This document shows, piece after piece, positions 1 to 8,111 of a stretch of 64,000 nt of DNA. A model generated the notes under the pieces. The model saw nothing but the letters and a program-made list of their open reading frames with translations. It made no database searches and was not told the origin of the DNA. A program made the position numbers and the translations under genes. Numbering within the stretch: position 1 is the stretch's first letter; each line of letters starts with the position of its first letter. This stretch comes from an uncultured bacterium (GTDB lineage: Bacteria > Cyanobacteriota > Vampirovibrionia > Gastranaerophilales > Gastranaerophilaceae). The stretch spans positions 19,635 through 83,634 of the forward strand of contig CACZCH010000006.1 of the NCBI GenBank assembly GCA_902779645.1, given 5' to 3'.

Positions 1-244
1 ACAAAAAGCTGAAATAGAGCACATCGGATTATGGCACAGAATTTTGATAGACGGCAAATCTGTTTGTGAAAACAATAAATACTTTAGTGCCTTTCATGCT
101 CTTCAAGATGCAACTGTTAAAACAAAAAGCACACTAATCAAAGAAAATCCTATTAAGAGAATACCCGAAGATGAATTTGAAAACGAGTATTATAAAAACA
201 GAAAAAAAACTATACAAGATATAGAAAATATTTTTGAGGAATAA
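1..244 (+). CDS. 3' end of an unidentified protein (partial)
   Basis: Only the tail is in the window. The frame is open from base 2 and encodes about 80 residues ending in IENIFEE, followed by TAA. The tail is rich in Lys and Glu and has no membrane segment. It sits directly upstream of ylxR and infB, where nusA lies in many bacteria, so the C-terminus of NusA is possible. I see no KH or S1 motif in the part that remains, so this is a positional guess only. A TTG at 44 could act as a start, but the frame is open upstream of it, so a fragment of a longer gene is more likely. Confidence 0.6.
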   Translation, partial: QKAEIEHIGLWHRILIDGKSVCENNKYFSAFHALQDATVKTKSTLIKENPIKRIPEDEFENEYYKNRKKTIQDIENIFEE

Positions 245-246
245 AC

Positions 247-510
247 TTGGAGAGTAAACGAAAATGTATATCTTGCGGTGAGATTAAACCAAAAGAAGAA
301 TTAATTAAAATAACAAAAGAACATACAAGCGGAGACATAGTTATACAGCCAAATTCCAAGACATTTGGCAGATCTGTATATCTTTGTTATAATGAAAACT
401 GTATTAATATGGCATTTAAGAAAAACAAAATTAATAAAATGCTCAGAACTAATACAGAGATAAATAAAGATATATTGTTAGGTTTTACCAAAACTAAAAA
501 AGAAATATAA
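247..510 (+). CDS. ylxR: YlxR-family RNA-binding protein (DUF448)
   Basis: An 87-residue protein starting at a TTG two bases after the previous stop. An N-terminal CxxC (KCISCGEIKP) is followed by a basic stretch and the family signature GRSVYLC, near residues 41-47, where the family usually has GRGAYVC. The C-terminal half is lysine-rich. YlxR proteins are small cytoplasmic nucleic-acid-binding proteins encoded between nusA and infB, and this gene is in exactly that place. Family members have been linked to RNase P and transcription control; nothing in this sequence decides which. The tight spacing on both sides supports cotranscription with infB. Confidence 0.85.
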   Translation: MESKRKCISCGEIKPKEELIKITKEHTSGDIVIQPNSKTFGRSVYLCYNENCINMAFKKNKINKMLRTNTEINKDILLGFTKTKKEI

Positions 511-521
511 AGGACTATTTG

Positions 522-3044
522 ATGGACAGTTTAAGAGTTAGTGAATTAGCAAAAGAATTAGGGAAAACAAGTAAAGAAATTATAGAAAAATTTGCAGAGA
601 TTGATATTATTGTAAAATCTCATTCAAACACGGTTACACCGGAGCAAATTCGCAAACTCAAAGAACATTTAGGATACGGAGTTTCAAAAACCGGTGCCAA
701 ACCAAAAGCATTTGTTGTAAAAAAAGCTAAAACTACACAAGAAGATAGTCCGCAAGAAGAAGTTAAAAAAACTGCAAAATCTACAACTCCGCAAATAGAA
801 AGAATTCAAAGAGTCCAAAAAGCCCCTAAAATTGAAAAGCCTGAAAAAGCAGTTGATAAACCGGCAGAAGCTCCTGTTATTAAAAAAGCTGAAAAACCAC
901 AAGTTAAGATTGAAAGAACAAGAATTGAATACAAAAACCAATCTCGAATCGAAATTGTTAGAAAAGCTCCGCGCGATAATGCTCAAAAAGACGGCAAACC
1001 TGCAGAAAAAGGAGAGAGAAAACCTTTTAATAAACCTTCCGGAGATAAAAAATTAATAGAACGCCGTATTATTCCTCAAGAAATTTATGAAGGAAAAGGC
1101 GGACCATCTTCAAAAAAACGCAACGACGGCGGGAAGAAAAAAGATAAAGATTTTAACTCAAAAAAAGAAGACCAAGAGATGATTTCTCTTGAAAAAGCAG
1201 CTGCACAAAAACACAAAAAGAAATCTCACAAGGAAGAAGCTGTTGAAGAAGTTAAATCTCTTGTTGTTAACCAAGCTATGACTATTCAAGAGCTTGCAGA
1301 TAAAATTCAAAAAACACCTGCTGAAATTGTTAAATTCTTGATGTTTCAGGGTATTATGGCAACGGTTAACCAGTTGATTGATGTAGAAACAATCAAAAAG
1401 GTTTGCGCTGAATACGAACTGGAAGTTCTTGAAGAGGACTTTGACGCATTCATAGAAGAAGAAATGGAAAAAGAGCAAAAACAAAAAGCTCTTACCGAAG
1501 TAGATAAAAAACTTCTTAAAAAGCGTGCTCCTGTTGTTTCAATTATGGGTCACGTTGACCACGGTAAAACTACACTTCTTGACTCAATCCGTGCATCTAA
1601 ACACAAAATCGTTGCAACGGAAGTCGGCGGTATAACTCAGTCAATCGGTGCGTATACAGTTTATTTGGATAACAAGCACGAAAAGAAAATCGTGTTCGTT
1701 GATACCCCCGGTCACGAAGCATTTACCGAAATGCGTGCAAGAGGTGCAAAGGCTACTGATATTGCAATTCTTGTTGTAGCGGCAGATGATGGTATAATGC
1801 CTCAGACAATAGAAGCAATTAACCACGCAAAAGCAGCAGATGTACCTATTATCGTAGCTGTTAACAAGTGCGATAAGCCGGGTGCTAACCCTGACAGAGT
1901 TCTTCAACAATTAACAGAGCACGGACTTGTTCCTGAAGCTTGGGGCGGCGAAACTATTACGGTTAATGTTTCAGCTTTGATGGGTGACGGTATTGATGAA
2001 CTCCTTGAATACATTCTGCTTGTAGCTGAAGTTCAAGACCTTAAAGCTAACCCTAAAGCAAACGCATCAGGTGTTGTTATTGAAGCTAACTTAGATAAAG
2101 GTAAAGGACCTGTTGCAACACTTTTGGTTCAAAACGGTACACTCAGAGCAGGTAACTGTGTTGTCGTTGGTACAGCTTGCGGAAGAGTTCGTGCTCTATT
2201 ATCGGACTCAGGTGAAAGAATAGTTAAGGCTGAACCTTCTACTCCAGTTGAGATTTTAGGTTTAACAGAAGTTCCGAATGCAGGTGACTATTTTGAAGTT
2301 GTTCAAAATGAAAAAGAAATGAAAGCTATTGTCGACAGAAGAAAAGAAAAAGAACGCGACAAACGCTTAGAAGCTATGCTTCCTGCTCATATGAGAAGAG
2401 AAGCCGGAGCAGCAGAAGATGACGTTCCGCATCTTAATCTTATTATCAAAGCCAACACTCACGGTGCAGCTGAAGCTGTTTCTCAAGCTATTGCACAACT
2501 TGAATCTAAAGAGATTGTTACAAAGATTATTCACGTCGGAGTCGGCGATATATCGGAAGCAGACGTTATGCTTGCTTCCGCATCTAACGCTCTTATTCTA
2601 GGTTTCACTGTTAAAGAAGATGCTAACGCACTTGCAGCAGCCGAAAGAGAAGGCGTTACAATTAAGAAATATGATATCATTTACCAAATCCTTGAAGATA
2701 TCGAACACACTATGATTTCACTGCTTTCACCTGATGTTAAAGAAATTCAAACAGGTCAAGTTGAAATCAGACAAATCTTTACAATCGGTAAAACACAAAA
2801 AATTGCAGGGTGCTATGTTACAGAAGGTAAGATTAACAGAAATGATACTGCAACAATCTACCGTGACGGAGTTGAAATCTTCAAAGGTGCTATTGACCAG
2901 CTTAAACGTTTCAAAGACGATGTCAAAGAAGTTGCTCAAGGTTTTGAATGCGGTCTTTCTTTTGTTAAATTTAATGATATTGCAGAAGGCGATATAGTTA
3001 AATTCACTACAACTGAAGAGGTCGAAAAAACAGAGCTTGTATAA
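522..3044 (+). CDS. infB: translation initiation factor IF-2
   Basis: GTPase that places initiator tRNA on the 30S subunit and promotes subunit joining. The 840-residue protein starts at ATG 522, with AAGGA at 509-513; a TTG three bases earlier is less likely. An N-terminal IF2_N helical module (residues about 1-50) is followed by a long Lys/Glu/Ala-rich linker, a second IF2_N module (about 240-300), and the G domain: GHVDHGKT at 343-350, DTPGHE at 394-399, NKCD at 448-451. The remaining C-terminal domains end in a normal IF-2 C2 region. The length is typical of IF-2 with an extended N-terminus. Probably in an operon with ylxR and ended by the hairpin just downstream. Confidence 0.98.
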   Translation: MDSLRVSELAKELGKTSKEIIEKFAEIDIIVKSHSNTVTPEQIRKLKEHLGYGVSKTGAKPKAFVVKKAKTTQEDSPQEEVKKTAKSTTPQIERIQRVQKAPKIEKPEKAVDKPAEAPVIKKAEKPQVKIERTRIEYKNQSRIEIVRKAPRDNAQKDGKPAEKGERKPFNKPSGDKKLIERRIIPQEIYEGKGGPSSKKRNDGGKKKDKDFNSKKEDQEMISLEKAAAQKHKKKSHKEEAVEEVKSLVVNQAMTIQELADKIQKTPAEIVKFLMFQGIMATVNQLIDVETIKKVCAEYELEVLEEDFDAFIEEEMEKEQKQKALTEVDKKLLKKRAPVVSIMGHVDHGKTTLLDSIRASKHKIVATEVGGITQSIGAYTVYLDNKHEKKIVFVDTPGHEAFTEMRARGAKATDIAILVVAADDGIMPQTIEAINHAKAADVPIIVAVNKCDKPGANPDRVLQQLTEHGLVPEAWGGETITVNVSALMGDGIDELLEYILLVAEVQDLKANPKANASGVVIEANLDKGKGPVATLLVQNGTLRAGNCVVVGTACGRVRALLSDSGERIVKAEPSTPVEILGLTEVPNAGDYFEVVQNEKEMKAIVDRRKEKERDKRLEAMLPAHMRREAGAAEDDVPHLNLIIKANTHGAAEAVSQAIAQLESKEIVTKIIHVGVGDISEADVMLASASNALILGFTVKEDANALAAAEREGVTIKKYDIIYQILEDIEHTMISLLSPDVKEIQTGQVEIRQIFTIGKTQKIAGCYVTEGKINRNDTATIYRDGVEIFKGAIDQLKRFKDDVKEVAQGFECGLSFVKFNDIAEGDIVKFTTTEEVEKTELV

Positions 3045-3091
3045 AAATTTGGATTATTTTTTGAGAATGAATTTTTAATTTTATAATAATA

Positions 3092-3126
3092 TAAAAAGCA
3101 GGTAATCAAATATTTACCGGCTTTTT
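3092..3126. terminator. bidirectional terminator between infB and a methyltransferase gene
   Basis: An inverted repeat AAAAGCaGGTAA / TTACCgGCTTTT with a 6-7 base loop, flanked by A-rich and T-rich arms. It can end infB on the plus strand and the convergent methyltransferase gene on the minus strand. Confidence 0.8.
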
Positions 3127-3144
3127 ATATTTATCCGTTTTTCA

Positions 3145-3711
3145 TTATCCTCTATATGCGACTAAAAGTCCTGCCGGTAAGGTTAGGATTTCGTATTGAA
3201 ATTCATCATCAGCATTTATTGCATCTACAAAATCTTGTACTTTTTCCGCATGAGAAAGTATATTATCTGCTGTAATTAAACACTTTTCAGTTAAGTGCGG
3301 TTTTATTATATTAAGATATTTTATATATTCCCTTTTGTTAGCATCAATAAAAACAAAATCGAATTTTTCATCCTCAGGCAGATTTTCAAGAATCATAATC
3401 GCAGAGCCTTGAATCGGGGTAATAACATCATCCACACCGCATTTTTTAAATTTTTCAATAGCGACACTTTGACGTTTTTCGTAAAACTCTATTGTCGTAA
3501 GATGTCCGCCGGTTTGTTTTAGCGCCTTAGAGAGCCACAAACCTGAATAACCGTTGGAAGTTCCTATTTCAAGCGCATTTTTTGCGTTCATCATTTTTAT
3601 GAACATATTGAGCATAACCCCTGTTTCGCGCGCTATATTCCAAAACTCTTTTTGAGTTTTTTCGAGTTCTGCCATTACTTCATTTGTTATTTCGTCCAGT
3701 ATAATATCCAT
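3145..3711 (-). CDS. SAM-dependent O-methyltransferase (caffeoyl-CoA OMT-like, family 3)
   Basis: A 188-residue class I methyltransferase. Motif I is EIGTSNGYSG near residue 48. It is followed by TTIEFYEK, the acidic end of strand 2, which contacts the SAM ribose, and by FVFIDANK, the DxNK metal/substrate motif of the O-methyltransferase_3 family. The length and motif order match small soluble bacterial members, which methylate catechol-type or other hydroxylated substrates. The natural substrate cannot be read from the sequence. Upstream lies a tandem TATTTACCCC repeat, then the beta-propeller gene on the same strand, so it may be the last gene of that transcript. Confidence 0.85.
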   Translation of the reverse strand: MDIILDEITNEVMAELEKTQKEFWNIARETGVMLNMFIKMMNAKNALEIGTSNGYSGLWLSKALKQTGGHLTTIEFYEKRQSVAIEKFKKCGVDDVITPIQGSAIMILENLPEDEKFDFVFIDANKREYIKYLNIIKPHLTEKCLITADNILSHAEKVQDFVDAINADDEFQYEILTLPAGLLVAYRG

Positions 3712-3739
3712 AATCCAGCTATTAACCTTTATGCTCTAC

Positions 3740-3790
3740 TATTTACCCCTATTATTTACCCCTATTATTTACCCCTATATTATTTACCCC
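3740..3790. repeat. tandem TATTTACCCC repeat, locus 1
   Basis: Four consecutive units of ATTATTTACCCCT type lie between the methyltransferase start and the upstream beta-propeller stop. The same decamer recurs at six other loci of this window, in either orientation. Confidence 0.85.
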
Positions 3791-3795
3791 AGCTC

Positions 3796-5238
3796 CTATT
3801 CAAATAATTTAACTTTATCTGCTATAATAACATCTTTTATCGGGATATTAAGCTCATAAGTTTTAATAAGAGATGCTTTATTCAAATCAATAATTGAATA
3901 GTAGTTGTTTTTTAAATCTGTTACAATTGCCAAATTATCGTTTTCAGACATTCTTTTTAAGCCTGAAGAATATCCGCCTGTACTTAGCTTAATTTCACCA
4001 GAGATTGTATTTGATACTGTATCAATGATTTGTATTTCATTATTTTGAGAACCCAATACATAAAGAGAATTTCCGTGTAAAAGCATTGAAGTCGGTTTGT
4101 TCACTGTTGTAAACTCATTACCCAAACCAAGTGTATCATAATCTATAACAGCAATACGGCTTTTCGTTCTGCTGGAAATAAATAATTTGTTATTAGCAAA
4201 AGCAAGAGCTGACACATTCGGGAATTTACCGATATCTTTTAATCTGTATTCGTTATTAAGTTCTATCGCCCAAATCTCGTTCTGGAATTTATCAACATAG
4301 AACAATTTCCCGTCAGCCAAAATTATATGTTCGCAGTATCCGTTAATTTTAATTTTTTGTATAAGCGCCATTGATTTTAAATCAACAACATAGATTGTTG
4401 ATTCTGTCGGCGATGTCACATAAGCTTTATCCGAAGACTTGTCCAAAAGTATTTGTTCCGGATTGGAAGGAAGAGCTATTTGTTTAATAAATCTAGAATC
4501 CGCAACGGAAACAACATCAATAAAAGGCCTGTCATAAGAAGTTACGAGCAGGAATTGACCGTTATTTATTGCTTTCACATCAATAGGAATTGATTTTTGC
4601 GCGAGCGAATAGCTAGGACTTGCTTTTGCAGGTTCTACTACTTGAATATTTTTTGAATAATTTGTTGTAACAAAAACCGTTTTGCCTGCAAGTTCTGAAA
4701 TCAATTTCTGCGGAGAAACAGGTTCCGACTGTTTAAGAAAATCTTCAAAGGAGTCATCATTATTAACTCTGATTATATCCTCGCCTTTTGTATCAATTTT
4801 CAAGTTGCCTATTATGCCTTTAATGTTTTCGGGAATAATCAAACCGCTCGGCACAAGCATGTCCTGAGGAAGCAGAGCTGTTCTGACTTCAACAGGAGGT
4901 TCTGTTTGATGCATAACCGTTCTATGTCCTTCTTTGTCTGAAAGAACCTTCATAAGAACAAAATCATTATTGAAAATAACAATATTCGGTTCTTGAGCTA
5001 ACGTCATATTAGCAGGATAAGTTTTCTTTACAGATAATGTTTTTATGTCCGAAAATAATGACGGATAGAGAGGAAGATACAAGGTATTCGACGGGAGAAT
5101 AATTACTCCGTCAAATCTTATATCTGCATTTGGAATTTGGCTATGTATATAATTCTGAACTTCTTCGGGTATTTTTGCTGCAAATACGTTTGAAGCAGTA
5201 ATAACAAGTATTCCGAGTAATATTAAAAACTTACGCAT
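3796..5238 (-). CDS. secreted YVTN/NHL-type beta-propeller protein
   Basis: I place the start at ATG 5238 because GGAGAG stands 5 bases before it and the protein then opens with a signal peptide (MRKFLILLGILVITASNVFA). A longer reading to 5301 lacks this logic. The mature protein of about 460 residues has repeated blades of the YVTN kind, for example VVDLKSMALIQKIKINGY and AVIDYDTLGLGNEF, consistent with a periplasmic or surface six- to seven-bladed propeller. No catalytic motif is visible; such proteins usually bind partners or ligands. The gene follows dnaJ by 68 bases on the same strand, with its own good ribosome-binding site. Confidence 0.75.
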   Translation of the reverse strand: MRKFLILLGILVITASNVFAAKIPEEVQNYIHSQIPNADIRFDGVIILPSNTLYLPLYPSLFSDIKTLSVKKTYPANMTLAQEPNIVIFNNDFVLMKVLSDKEGHRTVMHQTEPPVEVRTALLPQDMLVPSGLIIPENIKGIIGNLKIDTKGEDIIRVNNDDSFEDFLKQSEPVSPQKLISELAGKTVFVTTNYSKNIQVVEPAKASPSYSLAQKSIPIDVKAINNGQFLLVTSYDRPFIDVVSVADSRFIKQIALPSNPEQILLDKSSDKAYVTSPTESTIYVVDLKSMALIQKIKINGYCEHIILADGKLFYVDKFQNEIWAIELNNEYRLKDIGKFPNVSALAFANNKLFISSRTKSRIAVIDYDTLGLGNEFTTVNKPTSMLLHGNSLYVLGSQNNEIQIIDTVSNTISGEIKLSTGGYSSGLKRMSENDNLAIVTDLKNNYYSIIDLNKASLIKTYELNIPIKDVIIADKVKLFE

Positions 5239-5306
5239 ATTCTCTCCAAATATTATCTTGTGATTATATTTTACCACAATAAAACTTTTTTGAAAAAGCA
5301 TCAGCC

Positions 5307-6443
5307 TTATTTAAACATACCTTTTATACGGTCTTTTGTCGAAGTGTTTGGTTTTTGTGCTGATTGAACTTCCAAAAGTTTTGAGTACAAAACTCTTTCA
5401 TCATTAGATATTCTCGTCGGAATTTTTATCGAAACAAGAACGAGATGGTCTCCTCTGAGTGACGGTTTGGAAATACTCGGAACGCCTGCTCCTTTTATCT
5501 TTACGACTTCTCCATGCTGAATACCTGCCGGAATTGTAACAGGTTTTTCACCGTCTAAAGTTTTTATCTTAACCGTATCGCCCAAGACTGCTTGAGCCGG
5601 CGTAATATCAAGTTTTGTTATAACATTAATACCGTCTCTTTGATAATATGGTGACGGATTAACGTGAATCACAATATACAAATCACCAGCAATACCGCCG
5701 TTTTGGCCTGCATCACCTTCATGGGATAAACGCATTTTTGAGCCGTTATCTACACCAGCCGGTATTTTTAGTTCAATTTTCTTTTCAACATTTTTTCTTC
5801 CTTCGCCGTGGCAATCGGGACATGGGTTTGAAATTACAGTTCCTTTTCCGTGGCAGTGCGGGCATGTAACAATTTGAGTGAAGTGACCTAATACTGTTCT
5901 TGTAGTTTGTTGAATTCTTCCTTGACCGCCGCATTGTTTACAAGTTTCGGGTTTTGAACCTTCTTTAGCTCCCGTTCCTTTACATGTAGGACATTCTTCA
6001 AGGTGGTCGATTTTAACTTCTTTTGTTAAGCCGAATACAGCCTCTTCAAAATTGATGCTTATATCTAAGCGCAGGTCGTCTCCTCTTTGGGGTGCATTAG
6101 GATCTCTCTGACGTCCCCCTCCGAAACCGAAGCCACCACCGAAACCGCCGCCGAAGAATGAATTAAAAACTTCTTCCAGATCTCCGAATCCGCCTGCGAA
6201 CGGACCTTGAGTGTTAAACCCTGCGTCACGCAAACCTTCCTCTCCGTATCTGTCATAAGTCGCGCGCTTTTCATCATCCATCAATGTTTCATAAGCTTTA
6301 CCCAGTTCTTTAAACTTTGCTTCCGCTTCGGGCGCCTTATTAACATCAGGGTGCCATTTACGTGCCATTTTTCTAAATGCACTTTTTATTTCATCTTTAG
6401 TTGCGTTTTTCTCTACGCCTAATATTTCATAATAATCACTCAT
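5307..6443 (-). CDS. dnaJ: chaperone DnaJ
   Basis: Type I Hsp40 co-chaperone of 378 residues that stimulates the DnaK ATPase. It has an N-terminal J domain with KWHPDV (HPD motif near residue 31), a Gly/Phe-rich stretch (about 77-115, many FGGG), and four CxxCxGxG zinc repeats (CPTCKGTG, CKQCGGQG, CPHCHGKG, CPDCHGEG). The C-terminal substrate-binding domains follow. The gene is downstream of grpE on the same strand, 35 bases away; dnaK and hrcA are not in the window. I found no CIRCE operator upstream of the pair. Confidence 0.98.
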   Translation of the reverse strand: MSDYYEILGVEKNATKDEIKSAFRKMARKWHPDVNKAPEAEAKFKELGKAYETLMDDEKRATYDRYGEEGLRDAGFNTQGPFAGGFGDLEEVFNSFFGGGFGGGFGFGGGRQRDPNAPQRGDDLRLDISINFEEAVFGLTKEVKIDHLEECPTCKGTGAKEGSKPETCKQCGGQGRIQQTTRTVLGHFTQIVTCPHCHGKGTVISNPCPDCHGEGRKNVEKKIELKIPAGVDNGSKMRLSHEGDAGQNGGIAGDLYIVIHVNPSPYYQRDGINVITKLDITPAQAVLGDTVKIKTLDGEKPVTIPAGIQHGEVVKIKGAGVPSISKPSLRGDHLVLVSIKIPTRISNDERVLYSKLLEVQSAQKPNTSTKDRIKGMFK

Positions 6444-6478
6444 TGCTATTCAAAATTTCCTTTTGTAAAACTCAAGAA

Positions 6479-7093
6479 TTATCCCTCTGTTGCCACATTG
6501 ACAAGAGTAGGTCTTAGTACTTTGTCACCAAGTTTATATCCCTTCTGCAATTCGGCTATAATTGTATGTTCGGGTACTTCTGTTGAAGGAGTCTGCATAA
6601 CCGCTTCATGGAAGTTTGGATCAAAAGTCTCACCTTCGGCCTTAATTGTTTCCAAACCTGCTTTTGCAAGTACATCCGTAAAATTTTTGTATGCAAGACT
6701 ATAGCATTCTTTTACTTTTTCGCAATCATCAACAGTTTCTATTGCTTTGAGTCCGCGTTCAAAGTTATCAAGTACTTCGAGCATCTTTTTCAAAGTGTTT
6801 TCAGCACCGTATTTAAGAAGTGCTTCACGTTCTTGCTCGTTACGTTTTCTGTAATTATCAAAATCTGCTGCAAGCCTTAAATATTGATTGTTTAAAGTAT
6901 CATATTTTTCTTGGAGCGGATTAACTTCTTCTTTTTTATCTGCGGAAGTTTCCTCTGTTTTTTCTTCTGAATGAGCTTCTTCTATATTATCATCGGATTC
7001 AACAGGTTTTTCCTGCTCAATATCTGTCTTGATGTTTTCTTCTATATTAGAGCTTTCGTTCTCTTTAACAGCTTTTTTAAATGGATTTTCCAT
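6479..7093 (-). CDS. grpE: nucleotide exchange factor GrpE
   Basis: A 204-residue exchange factor for DnaK. Start ATG 7093 is chosen because GGGAGA lies 5-6 bases before it. The N-terminal 60 residues are an acidic, low-complexity tail. A long coiled coil (LQEKYDTLNNQYLRLAADFDN) follows, then the compact beta domain with GLETIKAEGETFDPNFHEAV and GYKLGDKVLRPTLVNVA, the standard GrpE C-terminal signatures. It forms a heat-shock pair with dnaJ. A sigma-70-like promoter lies directly upstream. Confidence 0.97.
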   Translation of the reverse strand: MENPFKKAVKENESSNIEENIKTDIEQEKPVESDDNIEEAHSEEKTEETSADKKEEVNPLQEKYDTLNNQYLRLAADFDNYRKRNEQEREALLKYGAENTLKKMLEVLDNFERGLKAIETVDDCEKVKECYSLAYKNFTDVLAKAGLETIKAEGETFDPNFHEAVMQTPSTEVPEHTIIAELQKGYKLGDKVLRPTLVNVATEG

Positions 7094-7112
7094 GATTTTC
7101 TCCCTATTTAAC

Positions 7113-7140
7113 ATTATATATGATAATTATAGGACATCAA
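7113..7140 (-). promoter_or_regulatory. sigma-70-like promoter of grpE-dnaJ
   Basis: On the minus strand, TTGATG (7135-7140), a 16-base spacer and TATAAT (7113-7118) stand about 20 bases before the GrpE start. No heat-shock operator is visible beside it. Confidence 0.65.
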
Positions 7141-7183
7141 ATCCGAATTGCGGATAATATTTATTTTTTCTTAACTATTCAAA

Positions 7184-7212
7184 AAATACCGTCTTAAAGA
7201 CGGTATTTTTTA
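7184..7212 (-). terminator. terminator of adk
   Basis: A perfect hairpin AATACCGTC / GACGGTATT with a short TTTAA-type loop, followed on the minus strand by TTTTTTG. It overlaps the adk stop codon and separates adk from grpE. Confidence 0.85.
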
Positions 7213-7866
7213 TTTGTTAATAATTTGAATTAATTTATTCCAAACTTCATCGATTGAGCCGTTTGCATTCATTTTATACAGAACGCCTTTTTTTTCATAA
7301 AATTCAATTAAAGGTGCGGTCTCTCTAAAGTAGGTTTCAAATCTCGCTCTTGCAATTTCTTCCGTGTCATCTGCTCGGGTTTTTAGTTCTGAATTGCATT
7401 TGTCGCAAACATTTTCGACTTTTGTCGGTTTGAATTTTTTATTATATATTTCACCGCATTTAGGACAAGACTGACGGTTAACAATTCTTTCTATAAGGAG
7501 TTCCGTATTAATATCAAAGTAAATTGCTTTAAAATTCGCTTTTTCTTTATCTATATTTGAGTTTATTTTTTCAAGCATTTCAGCTTGCGCCAAACTTCTC
7601 GGGTAACCGTCAAGCACGTATCCGTTTTTACAATCATCTTCAGATAGTCTATTTCTGATTATGTTTCCCACAAGTTCAGGCGGTACAAGCTGGCCTTTAT
7701 CAATAAAAGATTTTGCGACAAGTCCGTCAGGAGTGGCTTTAGCTATTTCCACCCTCAAAAGAGAACCTGTATCAATATGAGGGAAGCCCAAATGCTTTGC
7801 CAATTTATCTGTTTGAGTACCCTTTCCGCATGCCGGCGGCCCTAAAAATATAAGCTCAAGTTTCAT
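7210..7866 (-). CDS. adk: adenylate kinase
   Basis: Interconverts ATP plus AMP and two ADP. About 218 residues with the P-loop GPPACGKGT near the N-terminus, the AMP-binding DTGSLLR, and a long LID of the zinc type: CPKCGEIYNKKF...CDKCNSELKTRADD (two CxxC pairs about 20 residues apart). The start is ATG 7866 or GTG 7869; AAGGAG sits 8 or 5 bases upstream, so either is possible. It has its own promoter and terminator, and so appears monocistronic rather than sitting in the usual secY-adk operon. Confidence 0.97.
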   Translation of the reverse strand: MKLELIFLGPPACGKGTQTDKLAKHLGFPHIDTGSLLRVEIAKATPDGLVAKSFIDKGQLVPPELVGNIIRNRLSEDDCKNGYVLDGYPRSLAQAEMLEKINSNIDKEKANFKAIYFDINTELLIERIVNRQSCPKCGEIYNKKFKPTKVENVCDKCNSELKTRADDTEEIARARFETYFRETAPLIEFYEKKGVLYKMNANGSIDEVWNKLIQIINK

Positions 7867-7889
7867 CACACAATCTCCTTATCGTAACC

Positions 7890-7918
7890 ATTATAACCTT
7901 AAAACTATTGTTTTACAA
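7890..7918 (-). promoter_or_regulatory. sigma-70-like promoter of adk
   Basis: On the minus strand, TTGTAA (7913-7918), a 17-base spacer and TATAAT (7890-7895) lie about 24 bases before the adk start. Confidence 0.7.
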
Positions 7919-7955
7919 TTACTTATATCAAATTTTACCTTATTCAATAATACCC

Positions 7956-8041
7956 GTCATTCTGAACCCAACAACCATTTAGGGATGAAGAATCTCTTGC
8001 AAAACTTGCATAAGATACTTCGCTCACGCTCAGCATGACAG
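7956..8041. repeat. GTCATTCTGA-type dispersed palindromic element, copy 1
   Basis: An element of about 86 bp. It starts GTCATTCTGA, has an internal GAAGAATCT and GATACTTCGCT, and ends CTCAGCATGAC, so the ends are inverted repeats. Related copies lie near 26.7, 37.3, 56.7 and 63.2 kb. It occupies the gap between adk and hydE. Confidence 0.75.
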
Positions 8042-8111
8042 ACCTTTTTATCAAGATTCTTCGCTATTAATGATTGTATTTCTTTGTACGACAATGTTTT
8101 TTGAAAAAAGT

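Noticed and set aside
684..986. Phe/Ser/Asn-rich open frame opposite infB, and many others like it opposite infB, ftsH, smc and the giant gene
   Set aside because: These are mirror images of Lys/Glu-rich coding sequence, with no ribosome-binding site and no domain.
7093..7140. CIRCE heat-shock operator before grpE
   Set aside because: No TTAGCACTC-N9-GAGTGCTAA-like inverted repeat is present; only a standard promoter is seen.
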